Source: Acidobacteriaceae bacterium | GTDB lineage: Bacteria > Acidobacteriota > Terriglobia > Terriglobales > Acidobacteriaceae | Direction: 5' to 3' | DNA length: 8,584 bases | Assembly: GCA_003162255.1 (NCBI GenBank) | Contig: PMMJ01000014.1 | Location: 1-8,584 of the forward strand | Shown here: positions 6,173-8,584 of the stretch, piece by piece | Layout of the letters: the number at the start of each line of letters is the position of its first letter | How positions within the stretch are numbered: the first letter of the stretch is position 1 | Notes under the pieces: model-generated | Databases searched by the model: none | Told to the model about the DNA's origin: nothing | Seen by the model: only the letters and a program-made list of their open reading frames with translations | Translations under genes and position numbers: made by a program

Positions 6173-6200
6173 GGCTACTAGCTCCTGGCTTCTAACTCTC
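6173..6200 (+). repeat. Degenerate 7-base tandem repeat in the dapA-dapD gap
   Basis: GGCTACT, AGCTCCT, GGCTTCT and AACTCTC follow one another in phase, about RGCTNCT four times with decay in the last unit. It occupies half of the 56-base gap between the dapA stop and the dapD ATG. From memory, heptamer arrays of this look occur between genes in Acidobacteriota and cyanobacteria. Confidence 0.55.
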
Positions 6201-6216
6201 TGTGTTTTGCTCTCCT

Positions 6217-7062
6217 ATGTCGGATTTTCTCTCCACTTTAAAGTCGGCCATTGAACGTCTATCGGCGCGTGAAACGATCAGCAATCCGGACGAAGCTCGT
6301 CCAATTTTTTTCGACTTCCGCGCCGCGCTGACTCGGGGCGCGATTCGCGCGGCTGAGAAAGTCGGCGGACACTGGGTCGTCAATGCCTGGGTGAAGCACG
6401 GCATCCTGCTCGGCTTCCGTCTTGGCGAGTTACAACAAATGTCGGACGGAGACGTACTCTCCTTTATTGACAAGGACACTTTCCCAGTTCGCCGGCTAAC
6501 CCTCGCCGATCGTGTTCGGCTGGTGCCGGGCGGATCTTCCATTCGCGAAGGGGCGTACGTTGCGCCGTCCGTCGTGTGTATGCCTCCCATGTACATCAAC
6601 GTCGGCGCCTACGTGGATGAAGGCACGATGATCGACTCGCATGCGCTGGTAGGCTCATGCGCGCAGATCGGCAAGCGCGTGCATTTGAGCGCCGCCGCGC
6701 AGATTGGAGGCGTGCTGGAACCGGTCAACGCCGCCCCGGTTGTCATTGAAGACGACGTGTTGATCGGCGGCAATTGCGGCGTGTACGAAGGCACGCTGGT
6801 GCGCACCCGCGCCGTCTTGGGTGCGGGGACGATTCTGACCCGATCCACGCCGCTTTACGATTTGGTGCGCGGGGAAATCTACCGCGCGTCAGCGGAGCAA
6901 GCGCTGGAGGTCCCCGAAAACGCGGTCGTCGTTCCCGGCTCGCGCGCCGTGAAAAAAGGCAAGGGAGCGGAGTGGAGCCTGTCGCTCTACACGCCCGTGA
7001 TCGTTAAGTACCGCGACGAGAAGACTGAGCGCGGGATCGAGTTGGAAGAGTGGCTCAGATAA
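6217..7062 (+). CDS. dapD: 2,3,4,5-tetrahydropyridine-2,6-dicarboxylate N-succinyltransferase
   Basis: DapD transfers succinyl from succinyl-CoA to tetrahydrodipicolinate, which places this organism on the succinylase route to meso-DAP. The 281-residue length matches E. coli (274). An N-terminal helical region (about 1-105) is followed by a left-handed beta-helix of hexapeptide repeats (about 108-210), with the family signature EGTMIDSHALVGSCAQIGKR at about 135-154, GGVLEP at 164-169 and IEDDVLIGG at 177-185. The C-terminal SLSLYTPVIVK stretch (255-264) is typical. The ATG at 6217 is chosen because MSDFLSTL fits family N-termini; a GTG at 6202 would add five residues. No Shine-Dalgarno is visible. 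It is the last gene of the lysine block. Confidence 0.95.
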   Translation: MSDFLSTLKSAIERLSARETISNPDEARPIFFDFRAALTRGAIRAAEKVGGHWVVNAWVKHGILLGFRLGELQQMSDGDVLSFIDKDTFPVRRLTLADRVRLVPGGSSIREGAYVAPSVVCMPPMYINVGAYVDEGTMIDSHALVGSCAQIGKRVHLSAAAQIGGVLEPVNAAPVVIEDDVLIGGNCGVYEGTLVRTRAVLGAGTILTRSTPLYDLVRGEIYRASAEQALEVPENAVVVPGSRAVKKGKGAEWSLSLYTPVIVKYRDEKTERGIELEEWLR

Positions 7063-7075
7063 ACAACAGATTGCT

Positions 7076-7102
7076 GCTTTACTTTATGCTACAATGTAAA
7101 GC
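7076..7102. promoter_or_regulatory. Candidate operator and -10 element of the toxin-antitoxin genes
   Basis: GCTTTAC (7076-7082) and GTAAAGC (7096-7102) form a perfect inverted repeat with 20 bases between arm starts, about two helical turns. It ends one base before the antitoxin ATG at 7104. A good -10 hexamer, TACAAT (7090-7095), lies between the arms. The only -35-like sequence, TTGCTG (7071-7076), is too close (13 bases). The layout fits autorepression by an AbrB/VapB dimer, as known for type II modules; the binding itself is inferred. Confidence 0.5.
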
Positions 7103-7103
7103 G

Positions 7104-7325
7104 ATGACGGAAGCGACTCTTTCGGCGAAGAACCAGATCGTGATCCCACGGGAGGCTCGCGAAGCGCTTGGCCTGAAACCCGGTGACAAGATTCTTGTGG
7201 TGGTTCGGGGAGGGCAAGTCCTGGTCCTGCAAAAACCGAAGTCTTATCACGCCGCGATCCGCGGGTTAGCTCGCGGCAAATATCCGAAGGATCATCTGCA
7301 AAAGGAACGCCAAAGTTGGGAGTAG
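7104..7325 (+). CDS. vapB: AbrB/SpoVT-type antitoxin (VapB-like)
   Basis: The 73-residue protein has one N-terminal swapped-hairpin AbrB domain at about 1-45: ATLSAKNQIVIPREAREALGL, followed by KPGDKILVVVRGGQVLVLQ. The charged C-terminal tail, about 50-73, is where such antitoxins usually bind and mask the toxin. Its stop overlaps the start of the PIN-domain gene, the classic antitoxin-toxin arrangement. The ATG at 7104 fits the domain. An ATG at 7086 would add six residues and a GTG at 7050 lies inside dapD; neither has a convincing ribosome site. None is seen before 7104 either, and the nearby -10 suggests a message with almost no leader. AbrB-type antitoxins pair with PIN toxins in many bacteria; the family assignment is firm, the symbol generic. 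Confidence 0.88.
   Translation: MTEATLSAKNQIVIPREAREALGLKPGDKILVVVRGGQVLVLQKPKSYHAAIRGLARGKYPKDHLQKERQSWE
7301..7307 (+). promoter_or_regulatory. Ribosome binding site supporting a TTG start of the toxin gene
   Basis: AAAGGAA lies inside the antitoxin coding end, 8 bases before TTG at 7316. No ATG or GTG occurs in frame before the first catalytic Asp, so this site decides the start. Confidence 0.6.
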
Positions 7326-7768
7326 AGCGGCTCCGCGCCTTTCTCCGGCGTCACCGGTGGATCGCTCTGGACACGAGTATCTTCATTTATCACTTAGAAG
7401 CCAACCCAAAGTATCTCGCATACACCGACCCTATTTTTTCTTGGCTTGAGCGATCGGGGTCCAGGGCGATCACATCCACAATCACGATGACGGAACTGCT
7501 AGTCCTGCCCTATCGCGAGGGCGACGAACAACGGGCAAATGACTTCTATGGCTTGCTTTCCACCTACCCCAACCTGGATTGGATTGCACCGAACCTGGAG
7601 ATCGCAGAGCTCGCGGCCCGGATTCGCGCGCTCCATCGACTGCGCACTCCCGACGCTCTACAAGCCGCGACCGCCGCGCATTCGCAGGCTACCGGCTTGA
7701 TTACGAACGATGGAGTCTTTGAACGCGTGGAAGGTTTTCAAACGCTGGTTCTGGACGAACTTTTGTGA
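7316..7768 (+). CDS. vapC: PIN-domain ribonuclease toxin (VapC family)
   Basis: The 150-residue protein is a single PIN domain, a Mg-dependent RNase; VapC toxins typically cleave tRNA or rRNA and arrest translation. The four acidic positions of the active site are visible: D19 in ALDTSIFIYHLE, E60 in TMTELL, D113 in TPDALQAA and D132 in TNDGVF. Length is within the VapC range. The TTG start at 7316 overlaps the antitoxin gene by 10 bases, implying translational coupling. Because all catalytic residues are intact, the toxin looks functional. Target RNA cannot be told from sequence. The gene is convergent with the EcsC-family gene after a 38-base gap with no recognisable terminator. Confidence 0.9.
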   Translation: MGVERLRAFLRRHRWIALDTSIFIYHLEANPKYLAYTDPIFSWLERSGSRAITSTITMTELLVLPYREGDEQRANDFYGLLSTYPNLDWIAPNLEIAELAARIRALHRLRTPDALQAATAAHSQATGLITNDGVFERVEGFQTLVLDELL

Positions 7769-7806
7769 ATGTCGCCTTTAGTGCCCCGATCGTTGTGCCC
7801 ATGGGC

Positions 7807-8502
7807 TCACGACGGCAGCATTGCTGACGCTGCTCCCGGGAGTTGCATTTGCTCCTCTGCAATCCTGCGGCGCGCTTCGAGATGCTTCTTGCGGAAATGC
7901 GCCAGTGCCCGCCCACCCCACGCGCGCACGAAGTAATAGTTCAGGGCGCATCCGATGGCCGAGCTGACAACCGGAATCAGGCGTCCCGCCCACTTCTCCA
8001 CGACATCGGCGCCGGCCTGCACCGCGATGCGCTGAATCACACGCGGCACGAAGCGGTTGACGACTTCCTTTTCCAGTAACTCGCGGCTGATGTCGACTCC
8101 GGCGGCGCTGGCCGCTGCAATCCACAGCTCGGCGATTTCGGCGTCGGTGTTCAACTCGAATCCATAAACCAGGCTCAGCTTCTGGATGGTACGCATGGTG
8201 ATGGCGGAAAGAATGCCGAGGTCGGGCACGATGGTGAGGATTCCACCCAGACCAAATCCGGCTCCCTCGGCTGCCGCCAGCTTCATGCCGCCGCGGATCA
8301 CCGACTCGGCCACATCGTCAAGGCGTTCCACCGGCAGCGTGTAAACGCCGTGAAATGTGGCCAACGGCAATCCGTGCGCCACACGCAACTGCATCAGGAA
8401 TCGTCCGGGATCGACCTTGACCGTATCGTAGGCGCGGGTCAGGCCGCCGCGGATCGCGCCTTCGACCCTCCGCCGCATCCACGACTTCTTTTCGTCGGAC
8501 AT
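7807..8502 (-). CDS. EcsC family protein
   Basis: The 231-residue protein resembles the EcsC family, named after the third gene of the Bacillus ecs ABC-transporter locus; its biochemical role is not established. Supporting segments are the Gly-rich hydrophobic stretch at about 79-103 (AGFGLGGILTIVPDLGILSA), the helix TIQKLSLVYGF around 105-115, and the C-terminal RLIPVVSSAIGCALNYY at 174-190 followed by a basic tail (FRKKHLEARRR). The two hydrophobic stretches suggest membrane association without a signal peptide. The ATG at 8502 starts MSDEKKSW; no clear Shine-Dalgarno lies upstream, and a weak promoter-like pair (TTGAGA, 8540-8535; TAGACT, 8519-8514) has only a 15-base spacing. No transporter genes are nearby, so the Bacillus context does not transfer. 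Confidence 0.85.
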   Translation of the reverse strand: MSDEKKSWMRRRVEGAIRGGLTRAYDTVKVDPGRFLMQLRVAHGLPLATFHGVYTLPVERLDDVAESVIRGGMKLAAAEGAGFGLGGILTIVPDLGILSAITMRTIQKLSLVYGFELNTDAEIAELWIAAASAAGVDISRELLEKEVVNRFVPRVIQRIAVQAGADVVEKWAGRLIPVVSSAIGCALNYYFVRAWGGRALAHFRKKHLEARRRIAEEQMQLPGAASAMLPS

Positions 8503-8561
8503 TTCTGAATGTAAGTCTAGCAGCCGGGCATTACTCTCAACTTACGAGTTTTTCATCCCCG

Positions 8562-8579
8562 CCTGAGCGCAGCCGAAGG
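8562..8579. repeat. Dispersed-repeat-like motif upstream of the EcsC-family gene
   Basis: CCTGAGCGCAGCCGAAGG resembles a motif (the reverse complement begins CCTTCGGCTGCGCTCAGG) that I remember as scattered in intergenic DNA of many bacteria. The evidence is likeness only, and the element is cut by the window end. Confidence 0.3.
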
Positions 8580-8584
8580 TGAGG

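Noticed and set aside
7050..7103. Longer antitoxin from GTG at 7050, overlapping dapD
   Set aside because: The extra residues are not part of the AbrB domain, the frame begins inside the dapD end, and the candidate operator and -10 lie after it.
7797..7806. GCCCATGGGC palindrome between the convergent toxin and EcsC-family genes as a bidirectional terminator
   Set aside because: It is a 10-base palindrome with no room for a loop and no T-run on either side.
1..8584. CRISPR array, tRNA, rRNA, phage or IS element
   Set aside because: I saw no direct-repeat/spacer series, no cloverleaf-like sequence with a CCA end, and no transposase or integrase motifs in any frame.

Overview
The window looks like chromosomal DNA of an Acidobacteriota member, probably class Terriglobia (Koribacter / 'Sulfotelmatobacter'-like). 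The reasons are a G+C-rich coding sequence, the protein sequence flavour, and intergenic gaps filled with short palindromic modules (GGGCT-AA-AGCCC, GGCACGGCT-GA-AGCCGTGCC, the period-8 ACGGAG arrays and the GGACGGGG/CCCCGTCC hairpin) that I remember from those genomes. The taxonomic call is an inference; there is no rRNA or other marker here.

Layout: a galactose-1-phosphate uridylyltransferase-family gene (galT) sits on the minus strand at the left edge. After a 312-base divergent gap comes a five-gene plus-strand block for the diaminopimelate/lysine branch of the aspartate pathway, in the order asd - lysC - dapB - dapA - dapD. Aspartokinase (LysC) phosphorylates aspartate, Asd reduces the product to aspartate semialdehyde, DapA condenses that with pyruvate, DapB reduces the product to tetrahydrodipicolinate, and DapD succinylates it. 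This commits the cell to the succinylase variant of DAP synthesis for peptidoglycan and lysine. The later enzymes (DapC/ArgD, DapE, DapF, LysA) are not in the window. Next to dapD lies a two-gene toxin-antitoxin module: an AbrB-type antitoxin and an overlapping PIN-domain VapC toxin, with a candidate operator. Convergent to it, an EcsC-family protein is read on the minus strand.

The most unusual gene is dapA. After a complete DapA barrel with all catalytic residues, the frame continues through a Pro-rich linker into about 70 extra residues carrying CxxC, WHGP and CxC motifs, which suggests a small metal-binding module fused to a biosynthetic enzyme.

The second theme is the gaps. Every junction inside the lysine block carries a different repeat structure: a 35-base inverted repeat with a 103-base spacer before lysC, a diverged relative with a 33-base AT-rich spacer directly before dapB, a chain of overlapping hairpins before dapA, and a degenerate 7-base tandem repeat before dapD. 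Several genes (asd, dapD, the antitoxin gene) lack a visible Shine-Dalgarno sequence, and asd and the antitoxin gene may be translated from nearly leaderless messages.
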